Source: Phytopseudomonas dryadis | GTDB lineage: Bacteria > Pseudomonadota > Gammaproteobacteria > Pseudomonadales > Pseudomonadaceae | Assembly (NCBI RefSeq): GCF_004327355.1 | Contig: NZ_QJUM01000013.1 | Location: 96,738-160,737 of the forward strand | Length of the DNA stretch: 64,000 nucleotides | Direction: 5' to 3' | Shown here: piece after piece, positions 18,431 to 27,177 of the stretch | Position numbering within the stretch: position 1 is the stretch's first letter | How the letters are laid out: every line of letters begins with the position of its first letter | Notes under the pieces: generated by a model | The model's database searches: none | What the model was told of the DNA's origin: nothing | The model's input: the letters and a program-made list of their open reading frames with translations, nothing else | Made by a program: the position numbers and the translations under genes

Positions 18431-18874
18431 ATGAAAGCACCCTGGAATTTTTCCCGTTACCTGCCCCTGGCCCGGCGTTTTCTGAACCGTGGCCGTTTGC
18501 CCGCCCTGTTGATGGCGGTGACCCGCAAGAGCGCTCGCCAAGGCCGGGGCCTTGCCGGCCTGAAGGACGATCTGGGCCTGTTGCAGGAGCTGTGCGTGGC
18601 CTGGTGGCGGGGGCGTTATCGGGCGGTCAATCCGCAGGCGTTACTCGCCGTGGTGGCAGGACTGCTGTATTTCGTGACACCGCTGGACGCCATTCCCGAC
18701 TTCATTCCCGGGTTGGGCCTGGTGGATGACCTGGCGGTACTGGCCTGGGTCTTGCGCACCTGGGACAGCGAACTGACGGCCTTTCGCAACTGGCGCGACG
18801 GCCAGGATCGCGAGACCCGTGAGTCCATCGCCCGTTTGCCGGTTGCCGAGCGGGTGGTCGTGGACAAGTCCTGA
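18431..18874 (+). CDS. DUF1232 (YkvA-like) membrane protein
   Basis: 147 residues with the DUF1232 core AVVAGLLYFVTPLDAIPDFIPGLGLVDDLAVLAWVL: a membrane hairpin with the conserved P-D-IPD-IP-LG-DD pattern. Residues before it are basic and probably face the cytosol. Function unknown in the family. ATG 18431 is chosen because AGGAG lies five bases upstream; the GTG at 18425 overlaps it. Confidence 0.85.
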   Translation: MKAPWNFSRYLPLARRFLNRGRLPALLMAVTRKSARQGRGLAGLKDDLGLLQELCVAWWRGRYRAVNPQALLAVVAGLLYFVTPLDAIPDFIPGLGLVDDLAVLAWVLRTWDSELTAFRNWRDGQDRETRESIARLPVAERVVVDKS

Positions 18875-18988
18875 GGGCTGTTGCGAGCGCGGCTGCCGGG
18901 GGACTGCTAAGATGGCGCGGGCCTGACGCCGCGTGGTGCCCGTCAGCGTCGGCCTGGGCATGATGCCACGCCTCACGGAGAGCCGAGA

Positions 18989-19315
18989 ATGAATGTACAA
19001 GTGATCGAGCGGGACGGCGAACCGGAATACGCGGTCTTGCCTTGGGCCGAGTATCGGGCACTGTTGCAGGCCGCCGGACGGGAGCTCCCCGCGCCTCGGA
19101 TCGAGCCGCCGCCAACGCAGGCTCCGGCGTCGCTTGCCGAGCTGCGGGCCCGCCGCGAAGACAAGGGCCTGAGCCGCGAGGAGCTGGCGCGGGCGGTGGG
19201 CATCAGCCCGCATTACCTGGGCATGATCGAGAGCGGCGAACGCCAGCCCGATGCGGCGATCCTGCGGGCGCTGGCCTGGGTGCTGGGCGTTTCCGCCTGG
19301 GAGCCGGGGCGGTGA
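18989..19315 (+). CDS. XRE-type helix-turn-helix regulator
   Basis: 108 residues. The N-terminal ~45 residues (VIERDGEPEYAVLPWAEYRALL) resemble the antitoxin-like segment found before some HTH domains; residues about 50-105 form a Cro/C1-type HTH (LAELRARREDKGLSREELARAVGISPHYLGMIESGER). Its TGA stop overlaps the GTG start of the next gene, so the two are translationally coupled, an arrangement also seen in toxin-antitoxin and regulator/partner pairs. No toxin family is recognisable next door. Confidence 0.8.
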   Translation: MNVQVIERDGEPEYAVLPWAEYRALLQAAGRELPAPRIEPPPTQAPASLAELRARREDKGLSREELARAVGISPHYLGMIESGERQPDAAILRALAWVLGVSAWEPGR

Positions 19316-19677
19316 GTGTGCGCATCAGCCGCGTGCATTGGCAGGCCTTGCTGGACGCCCTGGAGGATGCCCGCCGCCAGCGTCATCTGCTCACCTATCG
19401 GGCTCTGATCGAGCGCCTGGCGTTGCCGAGCCCGGCGATGCAGACCCTGACCGCCGCCCTGGAGCATCTGGCGGCCTTGGATGCGCGTGCCGGTCGCCCG
19501 CTGCGCAGTGCGCTGGTGATCAGTCAGGGCGCCAGCCGCCTGCCGCGCACCGGTTTCTTCGACTGCGTGACGCGCCTGGGGCGCTTCGATGGCGCTTCCG
19601 ACGGTGTGGCGGCCGCCTCCTGGCATGCCTCCGAAGTAGCCCGGGTATTCGAGTTCAGCTACCCGCAGGAGCCCTGA
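19312..19677 (+). CDS. Conserved hypothetical partner of the XRE regulator
   Basis: 121 residues, coupled to the HTH gene by a GTGA overlap. It is mainly helical (WQALLDALEDARRQRHLLTYRALIERLALP) with a possible winged-helix N-half and a central PLRSALVISQGASRLPRTGFFD strand segment. I recognise no enzyme or toxin motif. The 3' end overlaps the convergent EAL-GGDEF gene by 19 bp. Confidence 0.65.
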   Translation: MSVRISRVHWQALLDALEDARRQRHLLTYRALIERLALPSPAMQTLTAALEHLAALDARAGRPLRSALVISQGASRLPRTGFFDCVTRLGRFDGASDGVAAASWHASEVARVFEFSYPQEP

Positions 19678-21443
19678 GCGGGCTCGGCATCGAGCGTGTG
19701 GGTGTCGATCAGGTGCAGGCTGTAACCCGGGATCGCCTTGGCCTGGCGCTTGGCATCCGAGGCCAGGCTGGCCAGTTCGCTGGCATCCAGCTGGGCGCAA
19801 TGCTCGGGGTGCAGGTGCACCACGCCGACCGACAGTGACAGCAGCGGATATTCCTCGCGCTGCCCCTGGCGGTTATGGCTGATGAAGCAGCCGGCATCCA
19901 GGTGTTCATCCTTGTAGAAGCGCCGGCACTGGCCCTGGAAGTCTTCCAGCAGGCGGTTGAGCCGCGCGCGCCAATCCTGCGAGCCGAACACCAGGAGGAA
20001 ATCATCGCCGCCGATATGGCCGACGAAGTCCCGGGCCGGGTCGACCCGCTCGTTCAGGCACTGGGCCAGGCACAACAGCACTTCGTCGCCCCGGGCGTAG
20101 CCGTAGAGGTCGTTGAAGGGTTTGAAGCTGTCGATGTCCACGTAGCAGATCACCGCCTCGCGGCTCTGCAGCAGCAGGCGGCTCAAGCATTGCTGGATGG
20201 GCACGTTGCCGGGCAGCAGGGTCAGCGGATTGGCGTAACGGGCCTGCTGGATCTTCAGTTCGGTGATCAGCTTGAGCACATCGATGACCCGGCCCAGCCC
20301 CTGGTAACGGCCGTCGAGGGTGATGATGAAGTCTTCCTCGATACGCTGCCGGGCGCGGCTGGTCAGCAGGCGGCTGACCTTCTGCAGCGACTGGCCGAGC
20401 TCGACGGCGAGGAAGTCGTTGCTCATCAGGCGGCTGATCGGCTTGCGGGCGAACAGCTCGGTGGCGAAGGGCTTGAGCAGCGCTTCCGACAGCGAATGAC
20501 GGTGCACGATGCCCACCGGGCGCTGCTGCGCGTCGAGCACCGCCAGCGAGTTGAGGTTGGCCTGGGCGCGGAAGGCTTCGAGCACCTGTGCCGTGGGCGT
20601 GTCGAGGGCGACCGCGGGCTGCTCGTTGAGCAGGGCGGACAGGTCGCTGCCTTCCTCGCCGAGCGTGGTCGGCGTGCTGCCCAGGGTCGGCAACAGTTGG
20701 CGCGCATCGCTGGGAGGCTGCTCCTGCGGACGGCAGAGCAGGTAGCCCTGGAGCAGGTCCACGCCCATTTCGCAGAGCACGGCGAGCTCCTCTTCGAGCT
20801 CGATGCCTTCGGCGATCACCTGGGCCCGCGAGGCTTTGGCCATCTGCAGGATCGAGCCGACGAACTCGCGCTTGACCGCATCCTGGTGGATGCCGTCGAT
20901 GAAGTGGCGGTCGATCTTCACGTAGTCGGGACGCAGTTCCGACCACAGGCGCAGGCTGGAGTAGCCGGCGCCGAGGTCGTCCAGGGCGATGGAGAAACCC
21001 ATGGCGCGGTAGTGGTGCAGGGCCGTATCGAGCAGGCTGAAGTCGTCGGTGGGCGACTGTTCGGTCAACTCGATCACCACCTGGCTCGGCGGGATGCCAT
21101 AGGTCTGCAACAACTGCAGGGTACGACCCGGCTGGTGGTTGCCGTCGAGCAGCGAGTCCGGGGATACGTTGAGAAACAGCAGGCCACCCAGCTTCAGCTC
21201 GCTGAAACGACGGCAGGCGCTCTTGCGACAGGCCAGCTCCAGTTCGCTGAGGCAACCGCTCTGGCGGGCGGCGGCGAACAGGTTGATGGGCGAGTGCAGC
21301 GGGCTGTTGGACGGGCCACGGGTCAGCGCTTCGTAACCGAGGATGCGGCGTTCGGCCAGCGAAACGATGGGTTGAAACAGGCTATGCAGGTCGCCGTGAG
21401 CGAGGATCTGGCCCAGCGCGCTCAATTGCTCGGTGACGGTCAT
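19659..21443 (-). CDS. EAL-CBS-GGDEF cyclic-di-GMP turnover protein
   Basis: A 594-residue cytosolic signalling protein in the reversed order EAL, CBS pair, GGDEF. The EAL domain (about 10-250) keeps YEALTRG (E38-A39-L40), FLNVSPDSL, VIELTEQS, ALDDLGAGYSS, YVKIDRHFI, VIAEGIE and QGYLLCRP, so phosphodiesterase activity is likely although DDFG reads DDLG. Two CBS motifs occupy about 265-400. The C-terminal cyclase domain has GHIGGDDFLLVFG, GGDDF in place of GG(D/E)EF, so cyclase activity is uncertain and it may only bind GTP. No transmembrane segment or sensor is seen at the N-terminus; the CBS pair may sense adenosyl ligands. Confidence 0.9.
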   Translation of the reverse strand: MTVTEQLSALGQILAHGDLHSLFQPIVSLAERRILGYEALTRGPSNSPLHSPINLFAAARQSGCLSELELACRKSACRRFSELKLGGLLFLNVSPDSLLDGNHQPGRTLQLLQTYGIPPSQVVIELTEQSPTDDFSLLDTALHHYRAMGFSIALDDLGAGYSSLRLWSELRPDYVKIDRHFIDGIHQDAVKREFVGSILQMAKASRAQVIAEGIELEEELAVLCEMGVDLLQGYLLCRPQEQPPSDARQLLPTLGSTPTTLGEEGSDLSALLNEQPAVALDTPTAQVLEAFRAQANLNSLAVLDAQQRPVGIVHRHSLSEALLKPFATELFARKPISRLMSNDFLAVELGQSLQKVSRLLTSRARQRIEEDFIITLDGRYQGLGRVIDVLKLITELKIQQARYANPLTLLPGNVPIQQCLSRLLLQSREAVICYVDIDSFKPFNDLYGYARGDEVLLCLAQCLNERVDPARDFVGHIGGDDFLLVFGSQDWRARLNRLLEDFQGQCRRFYKDEHLDAGCFISHNRQGQREEYPLLSLSVGVVHLHPEHCAQLDASELASLASDAKRQAKAIPGYSLHLIDTHTLDAEPAQGSCG

Positions 21444-21551
21444 GGCAGGTCTCTGTGAAAAAGCGAAGGGCGGACGCTCCGCGAGCGATGCCGCTCACGT
21501 TTGCTATTGCGCTATTTCACGACAGCTGGATGACTATTTGATGACAGCCAT

Positions 21552-21720
21552 AAGGCGATAGCGGCCTTCGGCCTTCGATCAAAAGCGCTCGAGGCTGGAA
21601 AGCTGGACGAAAGAGCCTGTGCGGTTTGCTTGTCGTTCAGCCTCCAGCCTCTAGCGCTCTTATCGGCCGTCCGCTATCGCCTTTGAGCGACCACTCAGCC
21701 GATCCGCTTGGATACGCCAT
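21552..21720. repeat. Palindromic intergenic element with conserved tail
   Basis: The outer ends AAGGCGATAGCGG (21552-21564) and its inverse CCGCTATCGCCTT (21671-21683) are perfect 13-bp inverted repeats. Inside, AGCGCT..AGGCTGG (from 21584) pairs with CCAGCCT..AGCGCT (about 21643-21658). A 48-bp module, 21673-21720, that includes the right end is shared with 39575-39622 at 40 of 48 positions. The element fills most of the 342-bp gap 21444-21785; the rest holds nothing recognisable beyond the probable promoter of the EAL-GGDEF gene. Confidence 0.75.
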
Positions 21721-21785
21721 CGTGGCACCAGTGGGGCAGGGAAGGAGGCGCCATGTCGAGAGGACAGGGCGCCTGGGGGGAGGGC

Positions 21786-23870
21786 TTATTGCTTGGCCAG
21801 GGTGGCGTTGAGCTTGAGGTAGTCGATCAGGATATGCCCGGTTTCCGCCAGGTAGGCGTCATCTTCCGGCTTGGTCTTCTCGTCCTCGCTGGGCAGCAGG
21901 GCATCCTCGTCTTCCTTCTTCAGCTCGGTCAGCAGCGTTTCGCCCTTGGCGCTACGGCGGCTGTTCTCGATCGCCAGCTGACGATTCTCGATATCGGCCT
22001 GCTGGGCACGCCGCTTGGCCTCGTTGAGGCTGACGGTCTTCTCGCTCATCAGCTCCTGGGACAGGGCCAGGCGCTCGCGGGCGAAGTTGAAGTCCGGGTT
22101 GTTCGCGGTACGGTTGTCGTAGCGCGATTTCAGCTCGGTGAGGAACGGCTTGATCGGATCCAGTTCCGGCTTGATCGCCGGACGGATGCTGTCCCAGGGC
22201 ATGGCCTCGGGCAGGGCGCTTTCGCCGATTTCCTTGTTGTCCATCACGTCGGGATAGAGGATGTCCGGAATCACGCCCTGATGCTGGGTGCTCTGCCCGG
22301 ACACGCGGTAGAACTTGGCCAGGGTGAGTTTCAGCTCGCCATGATTGAGCGGCTGGATGGTCTGCACCGTGCCCTTGCCGAAGGTCTGGCCACCGAGGAT
22401 CAGGGCGCGGTGGTAGTCCTGCATGGCGCCGGCGAAGATTTCCGAGGCCGAAGCCGAGAGGCGGTTGACCAGCACGGCCAGCGGGCCTTTGTAGAAGGCG
22501 CCGTCCTGCTCGTCGGCCAGCACGTCGACCCGGCCGTCGCTGTTGCGCACCAGCACCGTGGGGCCCTTGTCGATGAACAGGCCGGTCAGCTCGGTGGCTT
22601 CCTGCAGCGAGCCGCCACCGTTGTTGCGCAGGTCGATGACGATGCCGTCGACCTTCTCCGCCTGCAACTCGGTGATCAGCTTTTTCACGTCGCGGGTGGT
22701 GCTCTTGTAGTTCGGGTCGCCGGCACGGAACGCCTTGAAATCCAGGTAGAAAGCCGGGATTTCGATGACGCCCAGGCTGTAGGAGCGACCGTCCTGTTCC
22801 AGTTTGAGCACGGATTTCTTCGCCGCCTGTTCTTCCAGCTTGACCGCCTCGCGGGTGATGCTCACCACCTTGCTGGTCTGGTCGTTCGGCGCATTGCTGG
22901 CCGGTATCACTTCCAGGCGGACACGCGAGCCTTTCGGGCCACGGATCAGTTTGACCACTTCATCGAGGCGCCAGCCGATCACGTCGACCATGTCGTCGTC
23001 GCCCTGGGCGACACCGACGATCTTGTCGGCGGGAGCGATCTGCTTGCTCTTTTCCGCCGGGCCGGCCGGTACCAGGCGCACCACCTTGACGTGCTCGTTA
23101 TCGCTTTGCAGCACGGCGCCGATGCCTTCCAGGGACAGGCTCATGTTGATGTCGAAGTTCTCCGCGTTGTCCGGGGAGAGGTAGTTGGTGTGCGGGTCGT
23201 AGGTCATGGCGAAGGCGTTGATGTACGCCTGGAACACGTCCTCGCCGCGGGTCTGCTGCAGACGCGCCTGCTGGCTCTTGTAGCGCTTGGCGAGCAGTTC
23301 CTGGATGGCGGCCGGCTCCTTGCCGGCGATCTTCAGGCGCAGCACTTCGTCCTTCAGACGCTTGCGCCACAACTCGTCCAGTTCGGCGACATTCTTCGCC
23401 CAGGGCGCCTTCTCGCGGTCGACCAGCAGATCCTCGTCGATGCTGAAGTCGATCTTGTCGACGCCCTTGGCCAGCAGGTTCTGCACATACTGCAGGCGCT
23501 CCTGCTGACGCTCCAGCTGGCGCTTGTAGATGAAGAAGCCGGGGCCGAGGTCGCCGTTCTTCAGCAGGTCGTCGAACTTGTCCTTCCAGCGGTCGAACTC
23601 GGCGATATCCGTTGCAATGAAATAGCTGCGCGCGGGGTCAAGTAACTTGAGATAGCCCTCGTAGATCTTCTCCGAGCGCTTGTCGTCGAGCGGCGGCTTG
23701 TTGTAGTGGTGGCGTTGCAGCAACTCCACGACGTTGAGGCTGGCGATCACCTGTTCGCGATCGGGCTGCAGGTATTCCCACGGGTCCGCCTTGCTGGTCT
23801 TGGCCGCAAGGGGCAGAGCGCCCAGCCCGAGGGCCAGGGCCAGGGTGGCACTGATGAGGGATCGCTTCAT
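21786..23870 (-). CDS. prc: Tail-specific (carboxy-terminal processing) periplasmic protease
   Basis: A 694-residue S41A protease that degrades periplasmic proteins from their C-termini; in P. aeruginosa the homologue influences alginate through MucA degradation. It has a signal peptide (MKRSLISATLALALGLGALPLAA), an N-terminal helical domain, a PDZ domain (ISLEGIGAVLQ-type region, about 240-330) and the protease core with the catalytic Ser/Lys dyad in NRLSASASEIFAGA and GGQTFGKGTVQT. The C-terminal domain is rich in charged helices. ATG 23870 gives the signal peptide at the N-terminus; the frame extends further upstream without one. Confidence 0.94.
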   Translation of the reverse strand: MKRSLISATLALALGLGALPLAAKTSKADPWEYLQPDREQVIASLNVVELLQRHHYNKPPLDDKRSEKIYEGYLKLLDPARSYFIATDIAEFDRWKDKFDDLLKNGDLGPGFFIYKRQLERQQERLQYVQNLLAKGVDKIDFSIDEDLLVDREKAPWAKNVAELDELWRKRLKDEVLRLKIAGKEPAAIQELLAKRYKSQQARLQQTRGEDVFQAYINAFAMTYDPHTNYLSPDNAENFDINMSLSLEGIGAVLQSDNEHVKVVRLVPAGPAEKSKQIAPADKIVGVAQGDDDMVDVIGWRLDEVVKLIRGPKGSRVRLEVIPASNAPNDQTSKVVSITREAVKLEEQAAKKSVLKLEQDGRSYSLGVIEIPAFYLDFKAFRAGDPNYKSTTRDVKKLITELQAEKVDGIVIDLRNNGGGSLQEATELTGLFIDKGPTVLVRNSDGRVDVLADEQDGAFYKGPLAVLVNRLSASASEIFAGAMQDYHRALILGGQTFGKGTVQTIQPLNHGELKLTLAKFYRVSGQSTQHQGVIPDILYPDVMDNKEIGESALPEAMPWDSIRPAIKPELDPIKPFLTELKSRYDNRTANNPDFNFARERLALSQELMSEKTVSLNEAKRRAQQADIENRQLAIENSRRSAKGETLLTELKKEDEDALLPSEDEKTKPEDDAYLAETGHILIDYLKLNATLAKQ

Positions 23871-23998
23871 GCTGATTCGACGCGGGGACAGTTGATAACG
23901 CATATTAGGCCATCTTTAAGGGCGCCAGGTTCCATCGGCGCAATGCAAAAGCCCAGCGTTAAGCGCCGGGCTCGGTTCAAATGCACTATGGAGGCAGC

Positions 23999-24964
23999 GT
24001 GAAGGCATTGCAAGGCGTGGAAGGGCAGGTGGAATGGGCCGAGCGTCCCGTTCCGGCCTGTGATGTGGGGGAAATACGTATCCGCGTGGCGGCCGCGGGG
24101 CTGAATCGCGCCGACCTGTTGCAGCGTGCCGGGTTGTACCCGCCGCCCCCTGGAGCCAGCGATATTCTTGGTCTGGAATGTGCCGGCATCGTCAGCGAGG
24201 TGGGCGCCGGCAGCGCCTGGCAGGTGGGCGACCGGGTCTGTGCCTTGCTCGCCGGCGGCGGCATCGCCGAGGAGGTGGTGGTCGACGCGCGGCACGTGCT
24301 GCCGGTACCCGACGGCCTGTCGCTGCACGAGGCCGCCGGGTTGCCGGAAGTCTATGCCACGGCCTGGCTCAACCTGTTCCAGCTGGGCGGCCTCAAGCCC
24401 GGCGAGAAGGTCTTGCTGCACGCCGGGGCCAGCGGCGTCGGCTCGGCGGCCATCCAGTTGTGCAAGGCCTTCGGCAGCCCCTGCTGGGTCAGCGTCGGGT
24501 CACCCGAGCGCCTGGCCTATTGTGAAAGCCTGGGGGCGGTCGGCGGGGCCATCCGCGGCGAGGACGGCCTCGAGGCGTTGAACGATTTCGCCCCCTTCGA
24601 GGTGATTCTCGATCCGGTGGGCGCCAGCTACGCCGCGCTCAACCTGAAGTTGCTGGCCCGCGATGGCCGCTGGGTGAACATCGGCCTGATGGGCGGGCGC
24701 AAGGCGGAGCTGGATCTGGCCCTGCTGCTGGGCAAGCGCATTCAATTGATCGGTTCGACCCTGCGCAACCGCGACGAGCTGTTCAAGGCCGACCTGTTGC
24801 GCGACCTGCGCCAGCACGTCTGGCCGCTGTTCGGCGAGGGCCGGCTCAAGCCGCAGCTGGCCCGCAGCTTCCCGATAGAGGATGCCGAGGCCGCCTTCGC
24901 CACCCTGGAAAGCAACCAGGTCAATGGCAAGCTGGTGCTGGTGGTCGACGCCAGCCTGAGCTGA
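23999..24964 (+). CDS. NAD(P)H quinone oxidoreductase, PIG3/zeta-crystallin-like
   Basis: A 321-residue zinc-free medium-chain dehydrogenase/reductase. It has the GroES-like N-domain (AAAGLNRADLLQRAGLYPPPPGASDILGLECAGIV) and the Rossmann motif VLLHAGASGVGSAA typical of the quinone reductase branch, and lacks the catalytic zinc ligands of alcohol dehydrogenases. GTG 23999 is preferred because GGAG lies five bases upstream and the product then starts MKALQG; an upstream ATG at 23981 would add six residues. It is divergent from prc. Physiological acceptor is unknown. Confidence 0.88.
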   Translation: MKALQGVEGQVEWAERPVPACDVGEIRIRVAAAGLNRADLLQRAGLYPPPPGASDILGLECAGIVSEVGAGSAWQVGDRVCALLAGGGIAEEVVVDARHVLPVPDGLSLHEAAGLPEVYATAWLNLFQLGGLKPGEKVLLHAGASGVGSAAIQLCKAFGSPCWVSVGSPERLAYCESLGAVGGAIRGEDGLEALNDFAPFEVILDPVGASYAALNLKLLARDGRWVNIGLMGGRKAELDLALLLGKRIQLIGSTLRNRDELFKADLLRDLRQHVWPLFGEGRLKPQLARSFPIEDAEAAFATLESNQVNGKLVLVVDASLS

Positions 24965-24999
24965 TCCAGCGAGCCTGGCGCGGCGCCCGGTGCGCCGCC

Positions 25000-26607
25000 T
25001 CAGGCCGCCGCTTCGAAGCTGTCGGCGCGGGCCATCTTCCACATCCGCTGGTAGAACTCGCCTTCTATCTCGCTGCCGAGCAGCTCGCCCGGTTTGAGAA
25101 AGACGTGCTGCTGGGAGAACAGGCGGATCTCGGTGGCCGACATGCGCTGCACCAGGTGCCGTGCGTCCATCTGCGCGGGGTGGTCGAGGCCGGCGGCGGC
25201 GAGCATTTCCGCCAGGGCCTTGAGGGTGTTGCGGTGGAAGTTGTAGACGCGCTGCGCCTTGTCCTCGACCACCAGCGCGCGCTGGCGCAACGGGTCCTGG
25301 GTGGCCACTCCGGTCGGGCACTTGTTGGTGTGGCAGCTCTGGCTCTGGATGCAGCCGATGGCGAACATGAAGCCGCGTGCCGAGTTGGCCCAGTCGGCGC
25401 CGATGGCCAGTACGCGGGCGATGTCGAAGGCACTGACGATCTTGCCGCTGGCGCCGAGCTTGATCTTGTCGCGCAGGTTCAGGCCGACCAGGGTGTTGTG
25501 CACGAACAGCAGGCCCTCGCGCATGGGCACGCCGAGGTGATCGGTGAACTCCACGGGCGCCGCGCCGGTGCCGCCTTCCTTGCCATCGACGACGATGAAG
25601 TCGGGCAGGATGCCGGTTTCCAGCATGGCCTTGGCGATGCCCATGAATTCCCACGGATGGCCGAGGCAGAACTTGAACCCCACCGGTTTGCCGCCCGACA
25701 GCTCGCGCAGGCGGGCGACGAACTGGAGCAGTTCGATCGGGGTGGAGAAGGCGCTGTGGCGCGATGGCGAGACGCAGTCCTCGCCCATGGGCACGCCGCG
25801 GGTCTCGGCGATTTCCGCGGTGATCTTGTGCTTGGGCAGGATGCCGCCGTGGCCGGGCTTGGCGCCCTGCGACAGCTTGATCTCGATCATCCGCACCTGG
25901 GGCCGCTGCGCCTGGGCGGCGAAGCGCTGCGCGTCGAAGGTGCCCGCGGCCGTGCGGCAGCCGAAGTAGCCGCTGCCCAGTTCCCAGATCAGGTCGCCGT
26001 CGTGCTCGCGGTGGTAGCTGCTGATACTGCCCTCGCCGGTGTCGTGGGCGAAATTGCCCAGCTTGGCGCCCTTGTTCAGCGCGCGTATGGCATTGGCGCT
26101 GAGCGAGCCGAAACTCATGGCGGAAATGTTGAACAGCGAGGCCGAGTAGGGCTGGCCGCACTGCGGCCCGCCGATGACCACCCGGAAACTGTCGGGGTCG
26201 CTCAGCGGCGCCGGGCGCATCGAGTGGCTGATGAACTGGAAGCCATCCTGATAGACATCGATGAGGGTGCCGAAGGGCTTGTCGCCACCCTCGTTCTTGG
26301 CGCGGGCGTAGACCAGCGAGCGCTGGGCGCGGGAGAAGGGCAGCTGCTCGCTGTCGCCTTCGAGCAGGTACTGGCGGATCTCCGGGCGAATGCCCTCGAC
26401 CAGGTAGCGGATGTTGCCCAGGATCGGGTAATTGCGGCGCACGGCGTGGCGCTTCTGCAGCAGGTCGCCAATGCCGATCAGGCTCAGCAGGGCGCCGGCG
26501 AGGGTCAGCGGCCAGAGCCATTCGTGCTGCAGGAATGCCAGGCTGACGAGTGTGAACGACACGCAGAAGGCGAAAAAGGCATAACGGCTGAGCAGGGACA
26601 GGTTCAT
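25000..26607 (-). CDS. GltB-like FMN-binding protein (glutamate synthase family, membrane anchored)
   Basis: 535 residues. Two hydrophobic helices at the N-terminus (about 8-42) precede a stand-alone FMN/synthase domain of the glutamate synthase large subunit: FNISAMSFGSLS, GNFAHDTGEGSIS, KPGHGGILPKHKI and DGKEGGTGAAPVEF. A C-x5-C-x4-C cluster (CIQSQSCHTNKC) matches the 3Fe-4S ligands of GltB. The glutaminase and the GXGXG domains are absent, so it cannot be an ordinary GOGAT. Archaeal stand-alone homologues exist, but the reaction here is unknown. ATG 26607 has GGAG upstream. Confidence 0.85.
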   Translation of the reverse strand: MNLSLLSRYAFFAFCVSFTLVSLAFLQHEWLWPLTLAGALLSLIGIGDLLQKRHAVRRNYPILGNIRYLVEGIRPEIRQYLLEGDSEQLPFSRAQRSLVYARAKNEGGDKPFGTLIDVYQDGFQFISHSMRPAPLSDPDSFRVVIGGPQCGQPYSASLFNISAMSFGSLSANAIRALNKGAKLGNFAHDTGEGSISSYHREHDGDLIWELGSGYFGCRTAAGTFDAQRFAAQAQRPQVRMIEIKLSQGAKPGHGGILPKHKITAEIAETRGVPMGEDCVSPSRHSAFSTPIELLQFVARLRELSGGKPVGFKFCLGHPWEFMGIAKAMLETGILPDFIVVDGKEGGTGAAPVEFTDHLGVPMREGLLFVHNTLVGLNLRDKIKLGASGKIVSAFDIARVLAIGADWANSARGFMFAIGCIQSQSCHTNKCPTGVATQDPLRQRALVVEDKAQRVYNFHRNTLKALAEMLAAAGLDHPAQMDARHLVQRMSATEIRLFSQQHVFLKPGELLGSEIEGEFYQRMWKMARADSFEAAA

Positions 26608-27177
26608 GCAGGCTCCTTGTTGCCTGTGGCGACACGCCTGCAATGTAGACGGCCCGCCACCCGCTCGTCGATGCCTGCGGCAGGCCGGGCGCCTTCTGCC
26701 CGGCGCTCTGTTTATCCGAGGGGCAGGCGAAAAAAGGGCGTCTGTGGCACACTTAGGATCTGTTGACGTTTCAGCACGACCGCGCCGGAGCCCGTTTTAC
26801 CGCGAGGCAAGGCACGAGCCGCGAAGTTTAGCGGGCTAAATGAGCCGGCGAGAAACGCAGCATCGCGGCAAAACGGGCCCGGCCCTTCGGGTGGGGCCGC
26901 CTAGGTTGCGCGAGAAATCTCGCCATGCGTTGTTGGAGGACTTGGCAAGGGAACGCCATTCCCGGCGTCCTCCGCCTAGCGGATCGCCGCCCGGCCTGGC
27001 GAGATTTCTCGCGGCAACGCGGCTTGCGCTGAAACGTCAACGGATCCTAATTACTTGTGATGAGGTGTTTCTGCTGGCGGCGAGTGCTCGCCGGCCTTGC
27101 CAGTGGCACCTTGTTGGCCGCCTTTTGCGGTTTGCCTGATATGTCGCCGCGAATGGCGAAGAACAAGAGGAATACAC
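26608..27177. other. 570-bp gene-free gap dominated by a repeat element
   Basis: No credible gene. The central 298 bp are the MITE-like element described separately. The left part (26608-26752) should hold the promoter of the leftward GltB-like gene, and 27051-27177 the leader of the rightward FabH-like gene. Confidence 0.7.
26753..27050. mobile_element. MITE-like element with 23-bp terminal inverted repeats
   Basis: Left end 26753-26775 starts TTAGGATCTGTTGACG and right end 27028-27050 is its inverse with one mismatch (22/23). The left half forms a long hairpin: GCCCGTTTTACCGCGA (26790-26805) pairs with 26863-26878 at 15 of 16, with a TTTAGC-GG-GCTAAA tip at 26827-26840. The right half has a second inverted pair around CGAGAAATCTCGCC (26911-26924) and GGCGAGATTTCTCG (26998-27012). 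There is no transposase gene and no clear target duplication. A right-end copy lies at 17244-17297. Confidence 0.75.

Noticed and set aside
26753..27050. Insertion sequence encoding a transposase
   Set aside because: The 298 bp contain no transposase-like frame; only short shadow frames exist, so it is listed as a non-autonomous element.
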